Notes: generated by a model not told the origin, from the sequence alone. Counted from the stretch's first letter, positions 19,483 through 28,360 are shown. The stretch is 64,000 nt of DNA from Chitinophaga sp. sic0106 (GCF_019219075.1 NZ_JAHUWJ010000005.1:186001-250000); one strand, 5' to 3'. Translations and numbers: made by a program.

Positions 19483-19541
19483 ACGACATCTCCATAAAAA
19501 AACTGCGCATGTAAGGCGCAGTTTTTTTATGGAGATGTCGT
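19483..19541. terminator. Perfect 26-bp inverted repeat, bidirectional terminator
   Basis: acgacatctccataaaaaaactgcgc (19483-19508) pairs without mismatch with its partner at 19516-19541 around a 7-nt loop. The stem contains A7 on one arm and T7 on the other, so it can terminate in either direction. It separates two minus-strand glycosidase genes. Confidence 0.8.
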
Positions 19542-19544
19542 TCT

Positions 19545-20651
19545 TTACTTATCCGTATGGGAGTTCAGCGTCTGAATACTACCGTCTGCATTATAGTGTA
19601 GTGGTAATACTTTCACATTCCTGAGGTGAGTTTTGCCGGAGAGCTGGGTATCGTGGTAGAAGAGGTACCATTTATCCTGCACCTGTACAATGGAGTGGTG
19701 GGAAGTCCAGCCATCCACGGGTTTCATCAACAGGCCCTGGTATACAAATGGTCCGTAAGGACTATCGCCGATGGCATATACGAGGTTATGCGTATCGCCG
19801 GTGGAGTAGGACAGGTAGTACTTGTTATGATACTTATGCAGCCATACCGCCTCAAAAAATCGTTTGTCATTTTCTTTCTCCGTAAATAATTTGCCGGTAC
19901 TATCTACAATTTTCACCTCGCGTACCTCTTCTGCCAGGGAGGTCATGTTTGGGGATAGTTTAGCCACACGTGGCAGTATAGCTGTTTCTTCCGGCTTTTT
20001 CAGCTGTGCTGTGGAGTCATACTTGTTATGATTCCACTGCTGGAGTTGTCCGCCCCAGATGCCTCCAAAATAGAGATAGATGGAACCATCGTCGTCAGTG
20101 AATACGCAGGGGTCAATACTGTAGGTGCCTTTGATGGGAGTGGGTTCCGCGGTAAACGGTCCGGCCGGGTTGTTACTCGCGGCCACGCCTATACGAAAAA
20201 TACCCTCCTTATCTTTAGCAGGGAAGTAGAGGTAATATTTGCCATTGGCGAAAGCAGCATCAGGCGCCCAGAGTTGCCTGGATGCCCAGGGCACGTCTTG
20301 CAGGGCAAGTGCTACACCGTTGTCTGTTACCTTCCCACCTACCGAATCCATGGAGAGGATGCGGTAATCCATCATCTGGAAGTGGTCCCCGTTATCATTT
20401 TCTGCCACGCCGGTAGCAGTATCATGTGAGGGGTAGACGTAAATTTTTCCGGCGAAAACGTGCGCGGATGGGTCAGCCGTATAGATGTGTGACACCAGTG
20501 GCTGGGAAGCATACTTATTTTCCACCGTGGTGGAGGTGTCTGTTTTAACCTCTTTTACGGGAGCATTGCCGCAGCCGGTCGTGGCCAGGCATAGGAATGC
20601 GCTGATTCCAATTCCAGTAAGGTTACTGTAAATGTAATTTTGCTTGAGCAT
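19545..20651 (-). CDS. Glycoside hydrolase family 43 lipoprotein
   Basis: This 368-residue enzyme has a lipoprotein signal (LCLATTGC, Cys27), so it is likely membrane-anchored. The GH43 catalytic trio is visible: general base Asp60 in YTADPSAHVF, pKa-modulating Asp180 in TYSIDPCVFTDDDG, and general acid Glu267 in KRFFEAVWLHK. Blade motifs WAPDAAFANGKYYLYFPA and DKWYLFYHD are typical. GH43 enzymes are usually alpha-L-arabinofuranosidases, beta-xylosidases or arabinanases. It lies on the same strand as the second SusCD pair and the two DUF3592-like genes. The 26-bp inverted repeat follows its stop almost directly. Confidence 0.92.
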   Translation of the reverse strand: MLKQNYIYSNLTGIGISAFLCLATTGCGNAPVKEVKTDTSTTVENKYASQPLVSHIYTADPSAHVFAGKIYVYPSHDTATGVAENDNGDHFQMMDYRILSMDSVGGKVTDNGVALALQDVPWASRQLWAPDAAFANGKYYLYFPAKDKEGIFRIGVAASNNPAGPFTAEPTPIKGTYSIDPCVFTDDDGSIYLYFGGIWGGQLQQWNHNKYDSTAQLKKPEETAILPRVAKLSPNMTSLAEEVREVKIVDSTGKLFTEKENDKRFFEAVWLHKYHNKYYLSYSTGDTHNLVYAIGDSPYGPFVYQGLLMKPVDGWTSHHSIVQVQDKWYLFYHDTQLSGKTHLRNVKVLPLHYNADGSIQTLNSHTDK

Positions 20652-20804
20652 AGAAGATGAATTGAATGATGATTCATAACGTGTGTTGTACGCAGCCGGT
20701 TATTACAACGCGGCTTGCTACTTAGTGCTATAACGTGTGTTCAATATTTGGGTATACCGGGAGATCAGTCCGGTAACTAAAGATATAAAAATAACGGAGA
20801 TATT

Positions 20805-21215
20805 CTAGGCGCCAAAAAATTCACGATACACAAAATAACCACCGCCGATCACCAGGAGATCGATCGCCACTGCCAGCAGGCAAAGGGGCCACCAGTAGAT
20901 GGTCCGGTAACGGAAGATCCGGAGGGTTTCCGGCTTTCCCCGTTCAAATATGAATGGGACGTTTTCGTGCAGCTCCCACTGCGGGCGGGAGGCAGCAGTG
21001 GCATGGCGATAGGTGAGGATGTCATTATCCTGGGTAGGGATTTCGAACACGGGATAATACATGGTGCCATCGTCGTCTTTACTTTCCACGAGCTCCACCA
21101 CTGTGCCAGTGGCGCGTTCAGCAGTTTTTACAAATTTAATACGGCCTCTCAGGTCGGCAATGGCAAACCCTAACAGTAAGGCACCTACGCAAACAAATAT
21201 GATATGTATGATCAT
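20805..21215 (-). CDS. DUF3592-like small membrane protein
   Basis: About 136 residues from the ATG at 21215, beginning MIIHIIFVCVGALLLGFAIA. That ATG overlaps the upstream stop as ATGA, which supports it over an earlier start at 21299. One transmembrane helix is at the N-terminus and another near the C-terminus (CLLAVAIDLLVIGGGYFVY). Between them is a soluble segment with the DUF3592 pattern: RATGTVVEL, YYPVFEI, GKPETLRI. It is a paralogue of the upstream gene. Function is unknown. Confidence 0.75.
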   Translation of the reverse strand: MIIHIIFVCVGALLLGFAIADLRGRIKFVKTAERATGTVVELVESKDDDGTMYYPVFEIPTQDNDILTYRHATAASRPQWELHENVPFIFERGKPETLRIFRYRTIYWWPLCLLAVAIDLLVIGGGYFVYREFFGA

Positions 21216-21619
21216 GTGATTGGAGTAATTTTGTTTGCACCAGGAAGTACGAAATAGCCGCCTCCAACGATGATCAGTGGAATGGCAATACCTATACACA
21301 CAAGGCTCCAGTTAAATATCCAGAAATAGCGCATCATCCTTGGGGAGGACCGGTGATGTGGATCGTTCAGAAAGGTGGCTGTTTCGCCAATCTCCCAGCT
21401 GGCGGGATTACTGGCGGCAGGGTGGTGGTAAATGATTTCATTGCCGGATGAGCTGATGATGCTGAAAACAGGGGAGTAGGCCCCATCACTTAATTCGAGT
21501 TTAATAACGGTGCCGGTTACACGCTCGCTGTTGCGGATGAAGGCAATGGATTGTTGCCCGACGTAAAAAGCAATACCCAATAAAATAAGGCCGGTTAACA
21601 GATATAGTTTGTACCACAT
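21212..21619 (-). CDS. DUF3592-like small membrane protein, first of a pair
   Basis: This 135-residue protein has an N-terminal helix (LYLLTGLILLGIAFYVG), the soluble segment RVTGTVIKLELSDGAYSPVFSI, and a C-terminal helix ending IPLIIVGGGYFV. The spacing and the GGGYFV ending match its downstream neighbour, so the two arose by duplication and are translationally coupled (ATGA). No catalytic motif is seen. Confidence 0.75.
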   Translation of the reverse strand: MWYKLYLLTGLILLGIAFYVGQQSIAFIRNSERVTGTVIKLELSDGAYSPVFSIISSSGNEIIYHHPAASNPASWEIGETATFLNDPHHRSSPRMMRYFWIFNWSLVCIGIAIPLIIVGGGYFVLPGANKITPIT

Positions 21620-21781
21620 GGTGGAATCGGTTTGTAATTCTAAATTACTAAAATTCCACCACTATAGCGGTGCGCCGTTTTCAGCGGCTGTAGAACATAC
21701 TTGCCGGCACGGTGAAATCTGCCGCATACTGCGTTTGGAGGGGATGGTAGCCCTCCAATGCGGTTCGCTGCATGTCAAAAC

Positions 21782-21812
21782 AAAAAGCCTGCGATGTGAC
21801 GCAGGCTTTTTT
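21782..21812. terminator. Bidirectional terminator after the second susD
   Basis: aaaaagcctgcg pairs with cgcaggctttttt around a 6-nt loop, 23 bp beyond the susD stop on the minus strand. Tracts of A and T flank the stem, giving a terminator in both directions. Confidence 0.85.
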
Positions 21813-21834
21813 AGTGGCAGTACCGAAGGTAACA

Positions 21835-23445
21835 CTAGTACCCCGGATTCTGCTTAAACTCATTCACTGTTCTGTCTATCTGATCCTGCGGAATTGGGCG
21901 CAGTACGTGTTTCGGCTGAATGTTAGCACGTGCTTCATTGTTGTGCAGTCGCACTCTGTCTAACAGTTTATGCGTTCTCACGAGGTCAAACCATCGCATT
22001 TGTTCACCTACCAGTTCACGGCCTCTTTCGTCGAGGAGGAAGTCGATGCTCATAGTAGCAGCGGTTACTTTCATGGCATTACGGTTCGCTACCGTTTCAG
22101 CATCTGTGGCGCCTGTGCGTGCGGCCCTTACTCTTACTACGTTTACAAGGTCTGCTGCTGCCTGCGGATCGCCTTGCATCAGCATGGCTTCGGCCTCTAT
22201 CAGGTAAGTTTCTGCGAGGCGGAAGGAGATGAAAGGACGCACGCCGGAGGCCTGGTTATCGGGCCGCAGGGCATCCGCGAATTTATTCAGTGATGGATAC
22301 AGCTTTTCAGTATATAACCGCGGTGGCACCAGCATATACTTTTTGCTGGCGATTTCCGTGGCGGATACATCATATCCCGGCAGGAAAATGGCGGTGTCGC
22401 CAAGTTTCAGTGTGGCTGTTGGAGCATTGGTAAACCATACGGAGGTGAAGAATTTTTCATAGCGCGTATCGTGTACCCGGTCCTGGTAGAGGGTATCCAG
22501 CAGGAATTTTGTAGGCCTGAAACGCTTCCATGGCGTACCATTGGGCAGGTCGCGCTTCATGCCAGGGAGCACATCATATTGCATCAGGAAAAACCGGTTG
22601 GCGTTATTGTCGCCGTTATTATATAACGGATCGGTGGTGAACTGCGCCGCCCAGATGGTTTCTGTGTTATTCTCCTTGCCTTGTGCCCAGATCAGTCCCG
22701 GATCATCCAGTAATTTGAAACCGTAATTTTTGATGACGAGATCGGCATATTTGGCGGCGTTGGCGTAGTCGGTAGTTTGCGCATCCGATGAAGAGGCGCG
22801 GGTGAGGTATACCCGTGCCAGCAGGTGTTCGGCAGCGGGTTTGGTAGCGCGGCCCCATTCAGATTGCGTAACCGGCAGGTCCCTTTCAGCATCCAGTAAA
22901 TCCTGGATGATGGCATTATAAATAGCGGAGGTGGAGTCGCGGTGTGCTTCACGCTGGATTTCTGTATTTTCTTTTAAGCTCAACGGAATGGGACCAAACA
23001 TCTCCATTAATAAAAAATGATACTGGGCTCTGCAAAATTTGGCCTCTGCCACCCCTTTTACTTTGGTGGCGCTGTCGAGGTCCGAAATTTTATCCGCGCG
23101 GGTGATGGCCACATTGGCGGTGTTCAGCGTTTGATAAAAACTGTTCCAGACCTCACGTACATGCGCATAGCGGGAGTCCAGCTGGGAGGTATACTGACTG
23201 GTAAATTTAAAGTCACCGTCCGATCCGTTGGTAATGATATCCGTGCCTGTTTCTGTGAGCGTAATACCTCTTTCGGTGCTGTAGAAGTTGCGCATAGAAA
23301 CGTAGGCGCCGTTGACGGCGGTTTGGAAGCCGGCTTTGGTATTGTAAAAATTATCCGTTGCGTTGGTCACTACTTTTTCATCCAGCATTTTATTACAGGA
23401 AGCGGTGGCCATCATCAGCAGCATAGCGGGAATTATATGTTTCAT
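21835..23445 (-). CDS. SusD/RagB-type glycan-binding lipoprotein (second pair)
   Basis: 536 residues with lipobox MMATASC (Cys17) after a short hydrophobic leader. Motifs of the family: WNSFYQTLNTANVAITRAD, EAKFCRAQYHFLLMEMFG, SFRLAETYLIEAEAMLMQGDPQAAADLVNVVR and FLLDERGRELVGEQMRWFDLVRT. It lies 20 bp downstream of its SusC partner on the minus strand and ends at a strong terminator. The substrate is probably the glycan attacked by the GH43 enzymes downstream. Confidence 0.95.
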   Translation of the reverse strand: MKHIIPAMLLMMATASCNKMLDEKVVTNATDNFYNTKAGFQTAVNGAYVSMRNFYSTERGITLTETGTDIITNGSDGDFKFTSQYTSQLDSRYAHVREVWNSFYQTLNTANVAITRADKISDLDSATKVKGVAEAKFCRAQYHFLLMEMFGPIPLSLKENTEIQREAHRDSTSAIYNAIIQDLLDAERDLPVTQSEWGRATKPAAEHLLARVYLTRASSSDAQTTDYANAAKYADLVIKNYGFKLLDDPGLIWAQGKENNTETIWAAQFTTDPLYNNGDNNANRFFLMQYDVLPGMKRDLPNGTPWKRFRPTKFLLDTLYQDRVHDTRYEKFFTSVWFTNAPTATLKLGDTAIFLPGYDVSATEIASKKYMLVPPRLYTEKLYPSLNKFADALRPDNQASGVRPFISFRLAETYLIEAEAMLMQGDPQAAADLVNVVRVRAARTGATDAETVANRNAMKVTAATMSIDFLLDERGRELVGEQMRWFDLVRTHKLLDRVRLHNNEARANIQPKHVLRPIPQDQIDRTVNEFKQNPGY

Positions 23446-23465
23446 AACAATTACCTTTTAGAGAT

Positions 23466-26400
23466 TTAAAACTTCGCATTAATACCGAATTGCATCATCC
23501 AGGTGGCTGGTGCATCAATGCCGATCACATTCACATCTTCCGGATCGATGCCTTTCCAGGTTTGGCGATAAGGAGCGAGTATCAGTGGTTGTTTCACGCC
23601 GAGGGTGAAACGTAGATCGCGCATGCCCCAGTTGCTCACCAGCTTATTTGGCATTTCGTAGGCCAGGGTAATGTTGCGGATCTTGAAGAAGGAGCCGTCG
23701 AAATAGCTGAGCGACTGGTAGTTGCTGGGTCTTTCCTGGTTGGCGTTAGGCCGTGGGAAGTCGTTGGAGGGTGTGCCTGGTGTGTTATAGACTACATCCA
23801 GGTTGTTATAACGGCCAAACAGGGTGTTATAGTTAGAATAGAAGTCGCTCCGGATCATGCTTCCCCAGCGTGCGAATGCCACGATAGACAGTTCAAACCC
23901 TTTATAGGAAAAGCGTTGGGTAGTACCGGCCTGCCATTTGGGTTGCGGTGAGCCCAGGATCTGGCGGTCGTTTTTAGCATCGATTACGGTGTCTTTGTTT
24001 ACATCTTCGAGCCTGATTTCGCCGGGTTTTACGTTGTACCTGGCGGCGAGTGCAGCGTCTTTATCCTGCCAGATGCCGGTTTTTTTGAAGTCGTAGTACA
24101 CGTAGGTAGGCTGACCAACGAACCAGGCATTGCCGATGTCGGCGGACCTGCCATCGCCGAGGGATAGGATGGTGGACCTGTTGCGTGAGTAGTTCACATC
24201 CATTTTCCAGGAGAATCCGTTTGGATTATCGATGATGGAGGCGGAGATACCAATTTCCAGGCCTCTGTTGCGGCTGGTGCCGAGGTTCATCAGTACCTGG
24301 TTGAAGCCGTTGCTGTAAGGCAATGTTTGCGGCATGAGGAGGTCGGTGGTACGTTGGGTGTACCACTCGATCACACCTGTGATACGGCCGTTGAGGAAGC
24401 CGAAGTCCAGGCCTACATCTGTGGAGGTGGTGGTTTCCCAGGTGAGGTCAGGATTACGGAGGTCCTGCGGTACGTATCCCAGTACGCCTTTGTTGCCGAA
24501 TGAATATGGAATTCTTAAGAGCGAACCTTGTGTGGCGTAGGGTGTAATACCGGTGTTGCCTATACGCCCGAAGCTGGCGCGCAGTTTCAGGTTATCCAAC
24601 AGGGTTTGTCCTTTGAGTGGAGCCTCGTTGATGATGTTCCAGCCTACAGCCACGGATGGGAAGTAGCCCCATTTTTTGCCGGGTGCAAAGCGGGAGGAGC
24701 CGTCTGCGCGCATAGTGAGCGTTACCAGGTAGCGATCATCGTAGCCGTAGTTGAGGCGGCCCATGTAGGAGAGGATGGTCCAGCTGCTAAGGCTGCTGCT
24801 GAGGCCTGTTACGTTGAGTGCCTGGCCCAGGTTGAAGTATTGCTGTGATTCTACGGGGATGCCTCTTACGTTGGTGCCGGAGAGGTCAGCTGTTTCCCGT
24901 TGTACACTATAGAGGCCAGTTACACCGATATTATGTTTTTTGACCAGCTTATTGTAGATCAGGAGGTTTTCGATGGTGTAGGCGAGGACGGATGCGTTGT
25001 TTTTGGTAGCAGTGGCATCACCACCACCGATGAGGAGGTTGGTGTTGTTTTTCCCCTGGAACAGGCCGTAGTTATAGGATTGAATATCGGGTCCTACGTT
25101 GAGGCGGTATTTCAGTCCGTCGATGATTTCCACTTCTCCGTACAGGCTGGTGAACACGCGGAGGCGTTTATTCAGTTCCACGCGGTTACCGGGTACATAA
25201 TCCAGTAAAGGATTTGGTTGTTGGTTATCGCCGGTAGGGTAGGTGATGAGTTTGCCGTTATCATCGTAGGGAGCAGCGATGGGCAGCATTTTCAGGGCGT
25301 TATCGATACCGTTATAGGTTTCGCCGTTGCGTTGGCTATAGGCGCCGAGGAGGCTGGCGCCTACTTTAACACGCTTGCCTATACGTTGATCGAGTGCGAT
25401 ACTGAAATTATAGCGTTCGTAGTTCTGTAGTTGCAGTACGCCCTGGTCTTTAAAGTAGCCGATGCCTACGCTGTATTTGGTGTTTTCTGAACCACCGGTA
25501 ACGTTTACGCCGTGGTTGGTTTGGTAGCCCTGGGAGATCATGAGTTTCTGCCAGTCTACGTCCACGCCTTTTTTGATGTTGGCGTATTCTACTGCGTTGA
25601 ATATTTTCTGATCGGAGGCGTCTGGGTTGTTGTCGTCATATTTTCCGATGGTGCGGTTGGCTTCTCTGCGCATGTCTGTGAAGCGGGCGGCGTTCATCAT
25701 GTCGGTTTCGCCGAGCTGGCGGACGATGCCGTAGGAACCGCTGTAGGAAACAACGGGCTTTCCTTCTTTCCCGCGCTGGGTGGTAACGAGGATAACGCCG
25801 TTAGCGCCTCTGGAACCGTAGATGGCGGTGGCGGAGGCATCTTTGAGGATATCCATCGATTGTATTACACCGGTACCGATATCGTTGAGACTACCGGAAT
25901 ACGGAATACCGTCTACCACGTAGAGCGGGTCGTTGCCGGCGTTGAGGGAGCGGGTACCGCGGATGCGTACCTGAGGTTCATCACCGGGCTTGGAGCTGTT
26001 GTTGAGTACTTCCACGCCGGGGGCGCGGCCTTGCAGTGCCTGCTGCGGATTGGTAACCGGCACGTCCTGTATGGCTTTGCTGTTGACGGAGGAGATGGCG
26101 CCGGTAACATCTTTCTTTTTCTGTTGACCATAACCTACCACGATTACTTCTTCGAGTTTTTTGCGGTCTTCCTGCAGTATAACGGATACGGCTGTACGAC
26201 CATTCAGCTGTTCTTCATGGGTGGTAAATCCGATGAAGGTGAATACCAGTGTGGCGTTGGCTGGTTCTGCTATTTGCAGGCGGTAGTGACCTTTAGGATC
26301 AGTTTGTGTACCCGTATTTTTGCCTTTGATGGCAATGGTTACACCTACCAGCGGCGAGTGCTGGGCATCGAGTACATTTCCTTCCACTGTAACGGGTTTG

Positions 26401-26471
26401 CTTTGCCCGTAGGAAAATTGACAGCATAGCAGGCATGCTATCAGACATAGAAAACGTGGAACTTTTTTCAT
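23466..26471 (-). CDS. SusC/RagA-type TonB-linked outer-membrane transporter (second pair)
   Basis: 1001 residues with a signal peptide ending about residue 22 (CQFSYGQ). A carboxypeptidase-regulatory-like domain follows (about 27-105, EGNVLDAQHSPLVGVTIAIKG), then a plug with EVIVVGYGQQKKKDVTGAI, IRGTRSLNAGNDPLYVVDGIP and KDASATAIYGSRGANGVILVTT, and a 22-strand barrel. Motif order and length are standard. It starts the minus-strand operon that continues into susD. An A+T-rich upstream region with a repeated TGCAATC precedes it. Confidence 0.95.
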   Translation of the reverse strand: MKKVPRFLCLIACLLCCQFSYGQSKPVTVEGNVLDAQHSPLVGVTIAIKGKNTGTQTDPKGHYRLQIAEPANATLVFTFIGFTTHEEQLNGRTAVSVILQEDRKKLEEVIVVGYGQQKKKDVTGAISSVNSKAIQDVPVTNPQQALQGRAPGVEVLNNSSKPGDEPQVRIRGTRSLNAGNDPLYVVDGIPYSGSLNDIGTGVIQSMDILKDASATAIYGSRGANGVILVTTQRGKEGKPVVSYSGSYGIVRQLGETDMMNAARFTDMRREANRTIGKYDDNNPDASDQKIFNAVEYANIKKGVDVDWQKLMISQGYQTNHGVNVTGGSENTKYSVGIGYFKDQGVLQLQNYERYNFSIALDQRIGKRVKVGASLLGAYSQRNGETYNGIDNALKMLPIAAPYDDNGKLITYPTGDNQQPNPLLDYVPGNRVELNKRLRVFTSLYGEVEIIDGLKYRLNVGPDIQSYNYGLFQGKNNTNLLIGGGDATATKNNASVLAYTIENLLIYNKLVKKHNIGVTGLYSVQRETADLSGTNVRGIPVESQQYFNLGQALNVTGLSSSLSSWTILSYMGRLNYGYDDRYLVTLTMRADGSSRFAPGKKWGYFPSVAVGWNIINEAPLKGQTLLDNLKLRASFGRIGNTGITPYATQGSLLRIPYSFGNKGVLGYVPQDLRNPDLTWETTTSTDVGLDFGFLNGRITGVIEWYTQRTTDLLMPQTLPYSNGFNQVLMNLGTSRNRGLEIGISASIIDNPNGFSWKMDVNYSRNRSTILSLGDGRSADIGNAWFVGQPTYVYYDFKKTGIWQDKDAALAARYNVKPGEIRLEDVNKDTVIDAKNDRQILGSPQPKWQAGTTQRFSYKGFELSIVAFARWGSMIRSDFYSNYNTLFGRYNNLDVVYNTPGTPSNDFPRPNANQERPSNYQSLSYFDGSFFKIRNITLAYEMPNKLVSNWGMRDLRFTLGVKQPLILAPYRQTWKGIDPEDVNVIGIDAPATWMMQFGINAKF

Positions 26472-26824
26472 AACGTTTGATTTGGAATTATAAAATGAAC
26501 GGTCCGGGTTCTTATCAGTTTTTACTAATAGTAATCAGATTTTGGATTTCAAATATGGTTCTAAAGCGGGTTCACAATTTCAGGTCCTTCGGGGGACAAA
26601 ATAGTAAAATTTCACAAAGTTGCAATCGTTTGCAATCATATTTTTATTTGAGTATTATATGCGTGGCAACATTAGTCAAGACTGAGTCCAATAGAATTCC
26701 TGCGGTTGAAGAGTGCGACGCAAGGATGTTTAATAGTAATTCAACTGCCTGGTACAAAAAGAAAATAAAACAGCTGCCTGGGTGTAATATTTGTGGCGGT
26801 AAGCTGGAATAAAATTATATAAAT
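26472..26824. promoter_or_regulatory. Divergent intergenic region between susC and the truncated AHSA1-type gene
   Basis: These 353 bp carry an open frame of 111 residues that has no recognisable domain and which I do not accept as a gene. TGCAATC occurs twice with a 10-bp period (26621-26637), which is one helical turn and may be an operator for the minus-strand SusCD operon. Nothing else stands out. Confidence 0.4.
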
Positions 26825-27040
26825 ATGGAACCTAAAAATCTGACTGCAACAGCTGAAGTTTTTATTCAGGGAGATGAAAAGCAGGTGTGGAAAGTCTTAA
26901 CGGACCCTGCTGCGATTAAGCAGTATATGTTTGGCACGCAGGTGAAATCTGATTGGGAGAAAGGGAGTGCGATTGTTTGGCAGGGTGAATGGAAGGGGCA
27001 AGCGTACGAAGACAAAGGTGTGATTAGTTGGAGGGAATAA
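26825..27040 (+). pseudogene. Truncated AHSA1/SRPBCC-domain gene
   Basis: The 71-residue frame has the N-terminal half of an AHSA1-type START-like fold: ATAEVFIQGDEKQVWKVLTDP, IKQYMFG, SDWEKGSAIVWQGEWKGQAYEDKG. Full proteins run to about 140-150 residues. Here a stop comes after VISWRE, and no continuation of the family was found in the other frames downstream. It is therefore likely a remnant. Neighbouring HxlR remnants support local decay. Confidence 0.6.
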
Positions 27041-27091
27041 GATAATCGTATAGCCGAAGGGGTGGGAAAGGTAGATGAAAATCTTATATTC

Positions 27092-27520
27092 ATGGATAAA
27101 TTTAAATTCATGCGGGTAGTATTTCGTTACGTAATATTTTTTAGCATAATACTTTTATCTATGAGCAACCACGCCTATGCACAGCAACCAGGGGTAATGG
27201 TGCGTATAGCCGAGATAGATATCCATCCTGAGCAGCTGGAAGCATATAAGTCAATACTCAAGTATGAAGCGGAGGCCTCGGTTCGGCTGGAGAAAGGGGT
27301 GATTGCTATCTTTCCCATGTTTGAAAAGGAGCATCCTGAACGGGTACGCATATTGGAGATTTATAAAGACCAGCAAGCCTACCAGGACCATCTTAAATCG
27401 GAGCATTTCCTGAAATACAAAACTTCCACATTGGCTATGGTCAAGTCATTGAAACTGGTGGAAATGGCGGCGCTGGATATGGAGGCGGCGGTGCAGGTGT
27501 TTAAGAAGTTGAAAGAATAG
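27092..27520 (+). CDS. Exported antibiotic-biosynthesis-monooxygenase (ABM) domain protein
   Basis: From the ATG at 27092 (MDKFKFMRVVF) the product has about 142 residues. An earlier ATG at 27062 is in frame, but the later start gives a better signal peptide (hydrophobic VIFFSIILLSM, cleavage after HAYAQ). The body VRIAEIDIHPEQLEAYKSIL, ERVRILEIYKDQQAYQDHLKSEHFLKY is the dimeric ferredoxin-like ABM/YgiN fold. YgiN-like proteins are quinol monooxygenases or small-molecule binders. Export to the periplasm is less usual. A 22-bp perfect hairpin follows. Confidence 0.8.
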   Translation: MDKFKFMRVVFRYVIFFSIILLSMSNHAYAQQPGVMVRIAEIDIHPEQLEAYKSILKYEAEASVRLEKGVIAIFPMFEKEHPERVRILEIYKDQQAYQDHLKSEHFLKYKTSTLAMVKSLKLVEMAALDMEAAVQVFKKLKE

Positions 27521-27553
27521 GGAAGGACCACTGTTCCTATTCTTTCCAAACCC

Positions 27554-27600
27554 TGATAAACATAAGACCTGCGCGCATCGCGCAGGTCTTATGTTTATCA
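27554..27600. terminator. 22-bp perfect hairpin terminator
   Basis: tgataaacataagacctgcgcg pairs perfectly with its partner at 27579-27600 around a 3-nt loop, 33 bp after the ABM gene. It is long and stable; T tracts are short, but it should stop or stabilise transcripts from both sides. Confidence 0.75.
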
Positions 27601-27789
27601 AATGATCCCTCTGGGTCCCAGATTCATGATCATAAAACAATATTTCTCCTTGCCCATTCTGCAATCCCAACAGTTGGTATCTGTTGTTGATAATTAAATG
27701 TCTGCTCCATGGGCCATTGTACTCCCGGATTTGTAAACCCAATCGAAAAGCCGCTGCAGCAGATCACTGTATCATAATGGCCCAGTGAG
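27601..27789. other. Decayed stretch with possible gene remnant
   Basis: No intact gene. On the minus strand an open frame from 27818 to 27630 (LANSLGHYDTVICCSGFSIG, FNYQQQIPTVGIAEWARRN) reads like the C-terminal end of a lost protein, but I cannot name the family. It overlaps the start of the truncated HxlR frame, so a deletion joined two genes here. Confidence 0.35.
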
Positions 27790-28017
27790 TTGGCCAGACA
27801 TAATCCTGATGCCAGCAAACGTGTATTATTTTTGCAATTGAAAGAATTAGAAGAGCATGGTATTATAAGAAGGGTTGTTTATCCTGAGTTGCCACCAAGG
27901 GTTGAATATTATTTAACTGAATTAGGCGAGTCTGTTCTTCCAATTATTACTCAAATGGAGAAGTGGGGTAGTGATTTAACGGCAACGTTTCAGAAAGCAT
28001 ATAAAATCAGCGTATAG
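27790..28017 (+). pseudogene. N-terminally truncated HxlR-family regulator
   Basis: The 75-residue frame carries the second half of the HxlR winged helix: VLFLQLKELEEHGIIRRVVYPELPPRVEYYLTELGESVLPIITQMEKWG. The wing, with its PPRVEYxLTELG motif, is diagnostic. The first half of the domain, with the conserved Cys and the first helices, is missing; upstream codons (MARHNPDASK) are not HxlR-like. The gene was probably broken by the deletion that also cut the minus-strand remnant. Full HxlR proteins are about 110-130 residues. Confidence 0.75.
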
Positions 28018-28157
28018 GTATTAGTGGTATTTACTCCCTATACGGTGATTATCCTGATTAACGTATGGTTGGCATTATACCTGCGTCATTTACATTATTA
28101 GTTCCCATAATATAGGATGCATAGGATGATCCTCAGGCCTTTTATTGGCCTAAACAA

Positions 28158-28191
28158 AAAGCCGCTTCAATCGGGTGATTTAAGCGGCTTT
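28158..28191. terminator. Hairpin terminator at the presumed element edge
   Basis: aaagccgctt pairs with aagcggcttt around a 14-nt loop, with A and T tracts on the flanks. Read on the minus strand it ends in TTTTTG and would terminate a minus-strand tRNA-like transcript placed at 28211-28245. Confidence 0.7.
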
Positions 28192-28352
28192 AATAACCTT
28201 GATATTTTTGTGGTGAACCCTATGGTACAAAACTCGAACCTTTTTGTTTTCGATCTTCGTAAATTGGCAGATTTAGCATGACATATTATCGCCAATAGTC
28301 ATTATTTGTATATATTTTTTTAATATATCTTTTTAAATATTACAAAAAATAT

Positions 28353-28360
28353 TACCTTCG
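28353..28360 (+). promoter_or_regulatory. Candidate promoter of the SulP gene
   Basis: TACCTTCG resembles the Bacteroidota -7 box TAnnTTTG (one mismatch), with a TTTTT tract about 20 bp upstream as a possible -33 box. It gives a leader of roughly 140 nt that contains the two hairpins at 28409-28455. Confidence 0.45.

Noticed and set aside
26477..26812. Open frame of 111 codons between susC and the AHSA1 remnant
   Set aside because: No domain or signal peptide was recognised; it covers the divergent promoter area and its codon use is unlike its neighbours.
28211..28245. Complete tRNA gene on the minus strand
   Set aside because: Only a T-arm and acceptor-like piece is visible; the stem pairs poorly and no anticodon arm was found, so it is listed as a finding only.
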